NCBI GenBank assembly: GCA_045585955.1
Contig: JAZMZK010000117.1
Coordinates: forward strand, 1-7,633
Origin: SIG78 sp045585955
GTDB lineage: Bacteria; Verrucomicrobiota; Lentisphaeria; Victivallales; Victivallaceae
DNA length: 7,633 nucleotides
Reading direction: 5' to 3'
Shown: one piece after another, positions 1 to 5,888 of the stretch
How positions within the stretch are numbered: the stretch's first letter is position 1
Layout: each line of letters starts with the position of its first letter
Notes under the pieces: generated by a model
The model's input: the letters and a program-made list of their open reading frames with translations, nothing else
The model's database searches: none
What the model was told of the DNA's origin: nothing
Translations under genes and position numbers: made by a program

Positions 1-143
1 TGCCAAAACTTATCCCGGTCAGCTCTGCAAGCTGCTTAACAGCGGCTTTTAGTGCTTAAAATCAAAGCTCTGTTCCCAATGCGGGTAGGTAGATAAAAAT
101 GACAGATATACCTGTGCATTGAGAATTTTTTCAAAATTTGACG
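1..143. other. No supported gene; possible 3' end of an off-window plus-strand gene
   Basis: All three plus-strand frames are open from the window edge and stop early (TAA at 37-39, TAG at 50-52, TAA at 57-59), so the first 50-60 bases could be the tail of a rightward gene converging on xseB. One minus-strand frame is also open across 1-54, but it follows a stop codon directly and has no start codon, so it is not a supported gene. Too little is present to choose a frame. Positions 60-143 show no ORF and no clear signal apart from AT-rich sequence. Confidence 0.2.
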
Positions 144-181
144 GGCATTTATCTATTTTGCAACGCAAATAGATAAATGCC
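144..181. repeat. Strong hairpin (about 17-bp stem, 3-nt loop)
   Basis: Bases 144-158 are an exact reverse complement of 167-181 (15 bp). Allowing one bulged T, the stem extends inward (tttgc/gcaaa) to a loop of AAC at 162-164. Neither side has a clean T-run, so it is not a textbook terminator on either strand. It could act as a bidirectional terminator between convergent genes, as an RNA-stabilising 3' structure for xseB, or be a dispersed palindromic repeat. The pairing is seen directly; the role is inferred. Confidence 0.7.
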
Positions 182-195
182 GGGAAAAGGTTTGG

Positions 196-263
196 AAAAA
201 AGGGGTGGAGTTTGAGGAGGGGAAAAAGGACCTTTCCTCAAAAGGTCTTTTTCCCCTCCTCAA
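196..263 (-). terminator. Long hairpin downstream of xseB, probable terminator
   Basis: Bases 212-235 pair with 241-263 as a roughly 23-bp stem with a single bulged G at 229 and a 5-nt loop (236-240). It starts about 30 bases past the xseB stop. On the minus strand the stem is followed after about 10 bases by a run of six T (complement of 196-201), so termination of xseB transcription is plausible, though the T-run is further from the stem than usual. The stem is unusually long for a simple terminator. The plus strand from 182 to 230 is almost entirely purine. Confidence 0.55.
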
Positions 264-294
264 GTACCGACCCTTGTTGGGAACATAGCAAAAA

Positions 295-627
295 TCAAAA
301 AGGCAGATCGTCCTGCTGGTCGCTGACCGGCGGGGCTTTCTTTTTGGTGGTTTTCGGAGCAGCTTTTTCCGTACCGGCAGCGGCTTGAGCGCGTTCACTG
401 GCGGGATCGAACTCCACAAATTCACCCTGTTCGCCATCGTCTTTGAACATCAGTTCGATCTTGGCGTTCATAGTGTTGAGTCTTTTGCGGCACTGCTTGA
501 TAAGTTTTGAAGCGTAAGTAATGCGGTCTACCATCTTTTCCAGCGGCATTACATCATTTTCCACTTCATTGACAAGCGCATCGAGTTCTTCAAGAATATC
601 TTCAATATTTTTTTCTTTTTCTGGCAT
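295..627 (-). CDS. xseB: Exodeoxyribonuclease VII small subunit with extended tail
   Basis: This is the small subunit of exonuclease VII, which binds the XseA catalytic subunit and degrades single-stranded DNA in the cytoplasm to short oligonucleotides. Residues about 8-60 match the XseB helical hairpin: IEDILEELDALVNEVE, then MPLEKMVDRI, then a second helix containing LIKQCRKRLNTMNAKIELM. They align well with E. coli XseB as I recall it. XseB is usually 60-80 residues; this one is 110. The extra C-terminal part is Ala/Lys/Pro-rich and ends SDQQDDLPF, closely resembling the acidic tip of bacterial single-stranded DNA binding protein. The ATG at 627 follows a candidate promoter but lacks a clear Shine-Dalgarno sequence. 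No xseA is in the window. The family call is firm; any function of the tail is inferred. Confidence 0.9.
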   Translation of the reverse strand: MPEKEKNIEDILEELDALVNEVENDVMPLEKMVDRITYASKLIKQCRKRLNTMNAKIELMFKDDGEQGEFVEFDPASERAQAAAGTEKAAPKTTKKKAPPVSDQQDDLPF

Positions 628-665
628 AGTATATACTCAAGTTATGTTTTCAGCTGATTTATTCT

Positions 666-693
666 AATATAGCACAACAATATTTTTATGCAA
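666..693 (-). promoter_or_regulatory. Candidate sigma-70-type promoter for xseB
   Basis: On the minus strand, TTGCAT (693-688) is followed after 16 bases by TATATT (671-666), preceded by TGC as an extended -10. Transcription would start near 659, giving a leader of about 32 bases before the xseB ATG. The glycosyltransferase gene has nearly the same arrangement. Predicted by eye only. Confidence 0.45.
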
Positions 694-699
694 ATAAAC

Positions 700-753
700 C
701 CGAAAACAAAGAACCGACCCGGAGAGCGTTCAAAAACACTTGCTCCGGGTCGG
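700..753 (-). terminator. Rho-independent terminator of the tail-fibre-like operon
   Basis: Bases 714-724 are an exact 11-bp reverse complement of 743-753; the stem is GC-rich and the loop is 18 nt. On the minus strand the stem is followed by a T-rich stretch (TTCTTTGTTTTC, complement of 713-702). It lies about 100 bases past the stop codon at 850 and just upstream of the xseB promoter, so it would separate the two transcription units. Confidence 0.7.
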
Positions 754-813
754 CAGGGGATGGGGGATCTCCGCTTTGTTAGATGTTATTTATTTGTGCA
801 AGGTTCGATTCAA

Positions 814-829
814 TACAAAATATTTTGTA
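814..829. repeat. Perfect 16-bp AT-rich palindrome
   Basis: TACAAAATATTTTGTA is its own reverse complement and lies about 20 bases beyond the 3' end of the 701-aa gene. It could be an operator-like site or part of a 3' structure. With this AT content, chance is quite possible. Confidence 0.4.
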
Positions 830-849
830 AAAAATTTTACCTGTACCAA

Positions 850-2955
850 TTACTGCACCACATCTGCCATTAAAGCGGCATGGATTTGGGCAACTTCATC
901 AGCAGAGAGTTCCCGGTTGTAAACGGCGGCAAAGGCTATGCAGCCGGTCGTCTTCTGGTCAAAGTTACTTGCAATATTTGCTCCCACACAAACACACGCC
1001 GGGGATGGTACGGAATTTGTCCGGTTGCCGGAGCCATCAAGTTTGCCATTGATATAGGTTTTTGCGCCGCCTGAAGCATCCCGGGTCAGAGCCAGAGCAT
1101 GCCATTTTCCTTCGTTTGTGATATTGACTGATGCAAATTCTTCAAGCCTGCCGCTTTTGGCATGGATACAGATTTCATTTTCTCCCGGCTGTCCGATGGA
1201 AAGAAAGGTTTTCCAATCGTAAATGTCAGTCGGCGCAGCAAGAATTACAATCGAATATGGCACATCCCCGGCAGGTAGATCAGCATTATCCGGCCACTTG
1301 ATATACTCCGAACCGTCCAGCTGCAAACAATACAAACCTTTGTGAGTGGTAAAAGTTCCGCCGGTAACGGGAGCAGCCTGACCACTGACCATATCCACAT
1401 AATCAGAGGCAAGCGGCGCATAAAATACCAGACCATCGGTAGGGATGGGATAAGTTGCTCCATCATACATCTTGCGCACCTGAATCGAGGTGTCTTCTGA
1501 ATATATATAGCCTACTTGAGGTTTGAGATAAGTTGCTTGCATATTTTCTTTCAGCCGGTCAGATCTTATCCATCCGTCAGGCGGGGGCGATAAAGTTACT
1601 GTGTTCCATGTTGTCTGTAACGGGGTGAGTCGTTCTGTATTTAAAAAGGATGCTGATTTGTAGAAAAAAGTTGCATCACTGCTGTAACTTGATTGGTCAG
1701 ATATAGCCCACCGTGAATACTCCAAGCCAGATCCTATTACAGTGAGCAAAAAGCAACTTCCGTTGCTGTAAACAATACTGAGTGGATTATTGCTGAATTT
1801 ATAAACTGTATAAATTCCGTTGCACTCCTCTTCGGCAGCTCCGGAAACAACAAAAGTCTGATGCCGGTTGTATTTGATCATTTCATAACCTGACCAGCTT
1901 TCGGTCGTGGCAGGTACTTCTTCGGGAGTGATTGCCGAAAAATCAAGCGTTACATCCGCTTCTTCAGCAGCGCCCCACCAAATGATAGAGCTGTAATCCG
2001 TAACTCGCGACCAGTACGGTTCGTCAGAAGAGTATACAGTATTGCCGGAGCTGTCAGTAATGCAATAGTTAAATTCGGTGTAATAATATTCTTTAATTTT
2101 ACATCCGCTTTCGTTGCTCCATACCGCAAGTGGAGTATCTGTCCATTCATCCGGCTCTTCTTCCTGCCATTTGGTACGCACATAAACACCGTTGATTTTT
2201 TCGTCCGCTGCTCCGGATAAAGTCATAATGTATCTGGTATGCGCTTCGACATTTGGTGTATAGCTGGTACATTCATAAAATTTGGGTATATCCTGCGGTA
2301 CTTCCGGGTAATAACTGTTTATGATCATATTGGTATTATCCGAATATATATACCCGGGGATCGGTGTATAAAATTTTGCCGGTAAGCCCCGGGTCAATTC
2401 GCTGCTTTGGCTCCAATATTCGTTGTTTGAGTTTATTTCGTATCCGGAAAAACACGCTGTAAAGCTGGCGCTGTCACCTGACAAAACAATTTCCTGATCA
2501 ATATACTCATTGCTTGCTGTAATAAAGGTTGCATCTGCCAGATAAACAGTTTCGCCCGGAATTTTTACCAGAACATCCACTGTATCATTCCGGACTATTG
2601 CCCAGAACGAATTTGGATTTACTCCACCGTTCATTACCATCCTTGATATTTCTGCTGCGATCGACTGATATTCATTCTGCGGAACAGTAGCTTGGCAGAC
2701 CCACGACCCGCCAGTGCTGATATATTCTCCTGTAAGCGAAATTTTTGTTCCGTCAAAAAGAGTCATCAACCCTTGTTCAATATAAATAGTGGAGGCGGCA
2801 GGAGAATATTCTGCACACCGGTAGAATTTCACAGAATTTCCGTCTTTTATATTTTTTACCGCATTGGTCATATCCTGCAAAGTAAGCGGCCCGGGAACTT
2901 GCGCGCAGCTTTGTATGGTTTCGCTTAATTCGGTCAAAACAGATTTCAAACTCAT
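850..2955 (-). CDS. Tail-fibre-like surface protein with internal repeats and C-terminal LamG domain
   Basis: A 701-aa protein. The N-terminus (MSLKSVLTELSETIQ, then LTLQDMTNAV) resembles the short helical module opening many phage and prophage tail proteins. Internal duplications follow: KFYRCAEYSP near residue 43 and KFYECTSYTP near 225; GYIYSDNT near 201 and GYIYSEDT near 482; and two modules sharing SGAAxExxNGxY, NPL or TPL, SNxSGC or SNGSC and YSSD (about 245-312 and 370-427). Residues about 505-695 form a LamG/concanavalin-A-like domain (DGLVFYAPL, WHALALTRD, YINGKLDG, AFAAVYNRELSADEVAQIH), a fold common in glycan-binding proteins. No signal peptide or membrane segment is visible. The ATG at 2955 is preferred over 2970 because GGAG lies 9 bases upstream and it fits the module start. 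It begins one base after the preceding stop, so translation is probably coupled. Receptor or glycan binding is inferred. Confidence 0.8.
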   Translation of the reverse strand: MSLKSVLTELSETIQSCAQVPGPLTLQDMTNAVKNIKDGNSVKFYRCAEYSPAASTIYIEQGLMTLFDGTKISLTGEYISTGGSWVCQATVPQNEYQSIAAEISRMVMNGGVNPNSFWAIVRNDTVDVLVKIPGETVYLADATFITASNEYIDQEIVLSGDSASFTACFSGYEINSNNEYWSQSSELTRGLPAKFYTPIPGYIYSDNTNMIINSYYPEVPQDIPKFYECTSYTPNVEAHTRYIMTLSGAADEKINGVYVRTKWQEEEPDEWTDTPLAVWSNESGCKIKEYYYTEFNYCITDSSGNTVYSSDEPYWSRVTDYSSIIWWGAAEEADVTLDFSAITPEEVPATTESWSGYEMIKYNRHQTFVVSGAAEEECNGIYTVYKFSNNPLSIVYSNGSCFLLTVIGSGLEYSRWAISDQSSYSSDATFFYKSASFLNTERLTPLQTTWNTVTLSPPPDGWIRSDRLKENMQATYLKPQVGYIYSEDTSIQVRKMYDGATYPIPTDGLVFYAPLASDYVDMVSGQAAPVTGGTFTTHKGLYCLQLDGSEYIKWPDNADLPAGDVPYSIVILAAPTDIYDWKTFLSIGQPGENEICIHAKSGRLEEFASVNITNEGKWHALALTRDASGGAKTYINGKLDGSGNRTNSVPSPACVCVGANIASNFDQKTTGCIAFAAVYNRELSADEVAQIHAALMADVVQ

Positions 2956-2956
2956 C

Positions 2957-3670
2957 TTACCACGCTCCATTCAGTATCACTGTTTCCACATGCTCTTTGA
3001 TTGCGGCAATATCTTCTGCCGTCCAATAATCGACTCCCCGCTGCGGAGAATAGCCATCCGTTCCGGGGGAGCCGGCTGGAATTGCAATCGAAAAATCCAC
3101 TTTATAATGACTGTTTTCGCGTTTGAAGGATAAATCAGCGTAGGGTTTTGCGTTATGCTCAAGCATTACTGCCGTGATTTGATCTGCGGTAATATCCAAC
3201 TCCCGGGCGGCAAAGAGAGCATCTATTTGTTCGCTGTTATAATAATTTTTCAATGGTTCGGGCGGCAGGTTGCCGGGGAGCAGCTGTCGATCGGCAACTG
3301 CGCTGAACCGGATCAATCTTTGGGAATGTCCAGAACTGTTACTGCGCAGACAAATATCAACGATGCAAGGCGTATTGCTGGCCTTGACCCGCTGATTGAA
3401 TTCAACAGTTGAGGTGTTTATGGAGAATATTACCGAAGTGCGGTCGGCAGCAATAGTGCCGGTGGCGGTAAAAATCGGGCTGTTATAATGCTCTGCCACA
3501 TCCGCAAGAATAACAATTTCGCTGTTTTCCGGCAATACATACAAATTGCCGCCGGTTAGAAACGAGAATTCAAACTCTTCCTGCTGAAACCCCGTAAAAT
3601 GCGGCGGATGCAGGACTTTTTCTCCGGAAGAATCGACAATACTTCCGGTTGTCAGATCAACGAAAAACAT
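2957..3670 (-). CDS. Phage tail/baseplate-like protein with collagen-like and DYW motif C-terminus
   Basis: A 237-aa protein. The N-terminal part (about 1-130) is beta-rich and recalls baseplate upper-protein domains of phages of Gram-positive bacteria. Residues about 142-154 contain NYYNSEQIDALFA, a variant of the YYTKSEIDALL motif of tail fibres. Then come GSPGTDG, a collagen-like fragment, and YSPQRGVDYWTAEDIAAI, ending in ILNGAW; that DYWTxxD ... GAW ending is common in prophage tail proteins. The ATG at 3670 is chosen because AGGAGG sits 5 bases upstream; the frame is open to 3748, but the extra 26 residues look non-coding. The NGAW codons carry the ribosome binding site of the next gene, one base downstream. 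No other phage structural, lysis or integrase gene is present. Family resemblance is from remembered motifs; the role as linker or baseplate part for the 701-aa protein is inferred. Confidence 0.75.
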   Translation of the reverse strand: MFFVDLTTGSIVDSSGEKVLHPPHFTGFQQEEFEFSFLTGGNLYVLPENSEIVILADVAEHYNSPIFTATGTIAADRTSVIFSINTSTVEFNQRVKASNTPCIVDICLRSNSSGHSQRLIRFSAVADRQLLPGNLPPEPLKNYYNSEQIDALFAARELDITADQITAVMLEHNAKPYADLSFKRENSHYKVDFSIAIPAGSPGTDGYSPQRGVDYWTAEDIAAIKEHVETVILNGAW

Positions 3671-3811
3671 TTTTTCCTCCTTTTGACATAATGTTTTATT
3701 CCTGCAATAGAGCAAACAGAGTTCTGCTGCATCATAGTGCAGTGTCAAAAGAGGACTTTTTTGTCAATAAAATAAATTTCAGTTGTTTGAGTAACAATGA
3801 GTTGCAGTTAT
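3671..3811 (-). other. Spacer between glycosyltransferase and tail-like genes
   Basis: The spacer is 141 bases and AT-rich. I see no convincing terminator after the glycosyltransferase stop, so read-through into the tail-like pair is possible. Two TTGACA hexamers on the minus strand (3767-3762 and 3748-3743) look like -35 boxes, but neither has an acceptable -10 at 16-18 bases. A small hairpin (CTGCA/TGCAG, 3727-3742) lies between them and the ribosome binding site. Whether the pair has its own promoter is unresolved. Confidence 0.4.
3676..3681 (-). promoter_or_regulatory. Strong ribosome binding site fixing the start at 3670
   Basis: AGGAGG on the minus strand, 5 bases upstream of ATG 3670. 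This decides for the shorter 237-aa product over a start at 3748. Confidence 0.85.
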
Positions 3812-5200
3812 TCAGCTGTTTGTTTGATCTTCAGGAACCAACAGCGATTTTGCTGATTTGTTTTTCAGCTCGCGGGTCATCCAGCGCGAATCACTCAAGG
3901 TCAGAAAACTGTACATGTAGATCATTGCCAGCAGCATGGGGCAGAATGCTCCGTAGATCAAAGCCCACACCGCTTTACGCAAATTAGTATTTTTAGCGTA
4001 GATGATCGCCGGAATCGAAGCCCATGTAAGCGAGAGCATGGCATTGGCTGCCAGAAAGATCACCGGGTCTTTAGCCCCATAAAAAAGCATGTAGAAAAAT
4101 GCCGGAACAAACAAAAACGGCAATATAAGATTCTGGGTCAAAGCCACCCAGTATGCGATCAGTACCCAACTGCGGATATTTCTGGGCGGGAAGTTTTTGA
4201 ATGCAAATTTGCTCATCAGCAGATTTTCCCGTATATCACCTCTGGTCCAGCGCAGCAGCATTTTGCATGCTCCGACCACGGTGCGCGGCACGCAGGTCGT
4301 TGCCTGGGCAGTGCTTTGATGAACGATTTTGTAATTGCTGCGCAAAATCAAAGTAGCCAATGCCCGGTCTTCACCGATCAGGGCAGGGCGGTTCATAAAA
4401 GTCTGGTTCAGCCATTCATCAATTATCGGGAGCAGGGCGCTTTTGCGGTATGCACTCAACGCTCCCGGCGTGCAGAGCACAAGAGTTGTAACACTTTGAG
4501 CAGCCCGCAGAAATTCACACCCGAATACCAGAAGCACATCCAGCAGCGAAGATATGAAACTTTGTTCCGGGGTTTTTACTCTGATCGCTCCGGCAACCGC
4601 CCCCACCGCCGGATCGGCAAACGCAGATACCAGCGCCCGGAGAGTGCCGGGTTTGACAGACGAGTCGCTGTCGACCGTAACGATGATTTCGCCTCTTGCA
4701 ACTTTAGCTGCTGTATATATAGCGTGTTTTTTGCCTTTGTTTTCCGGCAGATTGATCGTTGTAACTTGTTTTGGGGCCCAGTTTGCGCCCCGGCAAATGT
4801 AATCCCATGTATTGTCTTTGGAGCCGTCATTTACGGCAATGATTTCCAATTTATCAGTGGGGTAATCGCTGTAAAGTAAACTTTTTATGGTTCGTTCAAC
4901 ATAAGCGCCTTCATTGTAAGCCGGCACGATCACTGTGCAGCCGGGCAGTTTTTCATCGTCGATTTCAGTTTTGACCGGGCGGTAAAAACAGCACAGTACA
5001 CCTGTTGCCAGCAAATAGAGATAAGTTATCCCCATCACCAGTACAGCGCTCAACGAAAGCTCCGGATGCAAAGAGTTACGGTAAAACACCAGTAATTCCG
5101 GATCTTTGGCAGCCAAAACAGCAAGACCAGCCAGGTATATGACCAGAAGCCCCCATAAAATAATATCCCGCATACGCGGGTGTCTGAAAAAACGAACCAT
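3812..5200 (-). CDS. Membrane family-2 glycosyltransferase, hyaluronan/NodC-like polysaccharide synthase
   Basis: A 462-aa inner-membrane enzyme expected to transfer sugars from a nucleotide-sugar donor to a growing polysaccharide. Two hydrophobic segments (about 13-30 and 48-72) precede a cytosolic GT-A domain: VIVPAYNEG (90-98), NDGSKDNT (124-131), DSDSS (177-181, the DxD metal/nucleotide site), CTPGALSAYRKSAL (243-256), GEDRAL (276-281, general-base region) and LLRWTRGDIREN (315-326). Three or four C-terminal membrane segments follow (about 345-372, 380-402, 408-434). Layout and motifs fit processive GT2 synthases of the NodC, hyaluronan and PgaC type. The usual QxxRW is MLLRW here, lacking the Gln. 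Substrate and product cannot be read from sequence; no export or PilZ partner is seen. The ATG at 5200 has a weak ribosome binding site but fits a promoter about 34 bases upstream; an internal ATG at 5173 is possible. Transcription may continue into the tail-like genes. Confidence 0.87.
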   Translation of the reverse strand: MVRFFRHPRMRDIILWGLLVIYLAGLAVLAAKDPELLVFYRNSLHPELSLSAVLVMGITYLYLLATGVLCCFYRPVKTEIDDEKLPGCTVIVPAYNEGAYVERTIKSLLYSDYPTDKLEIIAVNDGSKDNTWDYICRGANWAPKQVTTINLPENKGKKHAIYTAAKVARGEIIVTVDSDSSVKPGTLRALVSAFADPAVGAVAGAIRVKTPEQSFISSLLDVLLVFGCEFLRAAQSVTTLVLCTPGALSAYRKSALLPIIDEWLNQTFMNRPALIGEDRALATLILRSNYKIVHQSTAQATTCVPRTVVGACKMLLRWTRGDIRENLLMSKFAFKNFPPRNIRSWVLIAYWVALTQNLILPFLFVPAFFYMLFYGAKDPVIFLAANAMLSLTWASIPAIIYAKNTNLRKAVWALIYGAFCPMLLAMIYMYSFLTLSDSRWMTRELKNKSAKSLLVPEDQTNS

Positions 5201-5240
5201 ATATTAATGAAAACCCAACATTTCATTTACAGTATCATAT

Positions 5241-5268
5241 AATATACCACAATTCCTTTATATTGCAA
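5241..5268 (-). promoter_or_regulatory. Candidate sigma-70-type promoter for the glycosyltransferase
   Basis: On the minus strand, TTGCAA (5268-5263), a 16-base spacer and TATATT (5246-5241) preceded by TGG (extended -10). The start would be near 5234, about 34 bases before the ATG. It closely parallels the xseB promoter in hexamers, spacer and extended -10. Confidence 0.5.
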
Positions 5269-5289
5269 ATCAAAAGACTGATTTGGCGG

Positions 5290-5326
5290 AGCAGCTTTCG
5301 TGTATCAGCAACAAAGCTGCTTTTTT
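5290..5326 (+). terminator. Terminator-like hairpin on plus strand, no gene upstream
   Basis: AGCAGCTTT (5290-5298) pairs perfectly with AAAGCTGCT (5313-5321); the loop is 14 nt and a T-run follows (to 5326). This is a good rho-independent terminator shape for plus-strand transcription, yet the sequence to its left is the start of the minus-strand glycosyltransferase. It may end a short antisense or small RNA, block rightward antisense transcription, or be left from a lost gene. Confidence 0.55.
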
Positions 5327-5424
5327 GAGAAAAAAAAGCTTGTGCGATGCTTGCAATTTTGCAATGTCAGGTGTATTGTAACGACAGTATATTTGTATTT
5401 ATGTGGTTTTTTTTGAGGAACACG

Positions 5425-5823
5425 ATGATTTTAAGCGTAAAAAATGAGCTCAAATCGCTGATCAAAGGCGTGCGCTTTGTGGTATCTTCGTGCCTTGAAA
5501 ACAGTACAAATATAGCGGTGAACAAACAGCGAATTTCTTCCATAACTATCTCTTTAGCAAATACCTTGAATCGTGAGCTTTCGTTTGATCTTGCGTTTGA
5601 AACGAAGAGCAGTTTGAGTTTTTCGGTAAGCTCTGCCTTGAGCAGTGCGTGCTGGGTGGTGGTGAAGAAAGCGGCTGGATTTGTAGCGGTGGTCAATGTT
5701 TTGTACCGCCGGATGGTTGGAGTGGTGAAAAAGCACTTGCGGGTGCCGGAACACCACACCGGCAAAAAAGTTTTGTTCAAGCGGCAGGCAATTTTAGCCT
5801 GTGCAGGAGGCTTGCGGCTATGA
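5425..5823 (+). CDS. Doubtful hypothetical protein
   Basis: A 132-codon plus-strand ORF starting MILSVKNELKSLIKG. I do not recognise it. In favour: GAGGA lies about 5 bases before the ATG, the stop overlaps a following start as ATGA, and a good plus-strand terminator lies just downstream. Against: the same DNA is open on the minus strand for 138 codons (5367-5780, TTG start without ribosome binding site), and composition is unconvincing (Ser/Val-rich with a basic C-terminal part such as KKHLRVPEHHTGKK), so it may be non-coding or decayed sequence. The frame is open further upstream to an ATG at 5347, which has no ribosome binding site. No signal peptide, clear membrane segment or motif is evident. 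Confidence 0.3.
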   Translation: MILSVKNELKSLIKGVRFVVSSCLENSTNIAVNKQRISSITISLANTLNRELSFDLAFETKSSLSFSVSSALSSACWVVVKKAAGFVAVVNVLYRRMVGVVKKHLRVPEHHTGKKVLFKRQAILACAGGLRL

Positions 5824-5888
5824 GCAAAACGGAGTTTTTTGAAAATTATAGAGCAACAACCAAAGCCTTACTCCTGTCAAAAAGATAA
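5820..5888 (+). CDS. Possible 22-aa leader-like small ORF
   Basis: MSKTEFFENYRATTKALLLSKR. It is preceded by AGGAGG 9 bases upstream and its ATG overlaps the stop of the ORF before it (ATGA). Its second half forms the left arm of the terminator at 5855-5913, so ribosome position could in principle affect the hairpin, as in attenuators. No run of a regulatory codon is obvious. It may equally be chance. Confidence 0.25.
   Translation: MSKTEFFENYRATTKALLLSKR

Noticed and set aside
153..437. Minus-strand 94-aa ORF overlapping xseB and its terminator
   Set aside because: It runs through the hairpins and overlaps xseB in another frame. The Lys/Arg/Phe-rich composition reflects the purine tract.
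688..922. Short plus-strand ORFs across the terminator and the end of the 701-aa gene
   Set aside because: They cover the terminator hairpin and run antisense into a supported gene, with no ribosome binding site.
850..2955. Diversity-generating retroelement target
   Set aside because: No reverse transcriptase, template repeat or C-type lectin ending is visible. The C-terminus is LamG-like.
2956..2970. ATG at 2970 (MERGK...) as start of the 701-aa protein
   Set aside because: It overlaps the upstream gene and has no suitable ribosome binding site. ATG 2955 has GGAG 9 bases upstream and begins the recognised MSLK module.
3671..3748. Longer start (MTLHYDAAEL...) for the tail/baseplate-like gene
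   Set aside because: AGGAGG lies 5 bases before the ATG at 3670. The extension has no ribosome binding site and is not typical of the family start.
3743..3767. Two TTGACA hexamers on the minus strand as promoter of the tail-like pair
   Set aside because: Neither has a plausible -10 box at 16-18 bases, so a promoter is not supported.
5367..5780. Minus-strand ORF (137 aa) in the divergent spacer
   Set aside because: TTG start, no ribosome binding site, no recognisable motif, no terminator on that strand; the plus strand has better signals.
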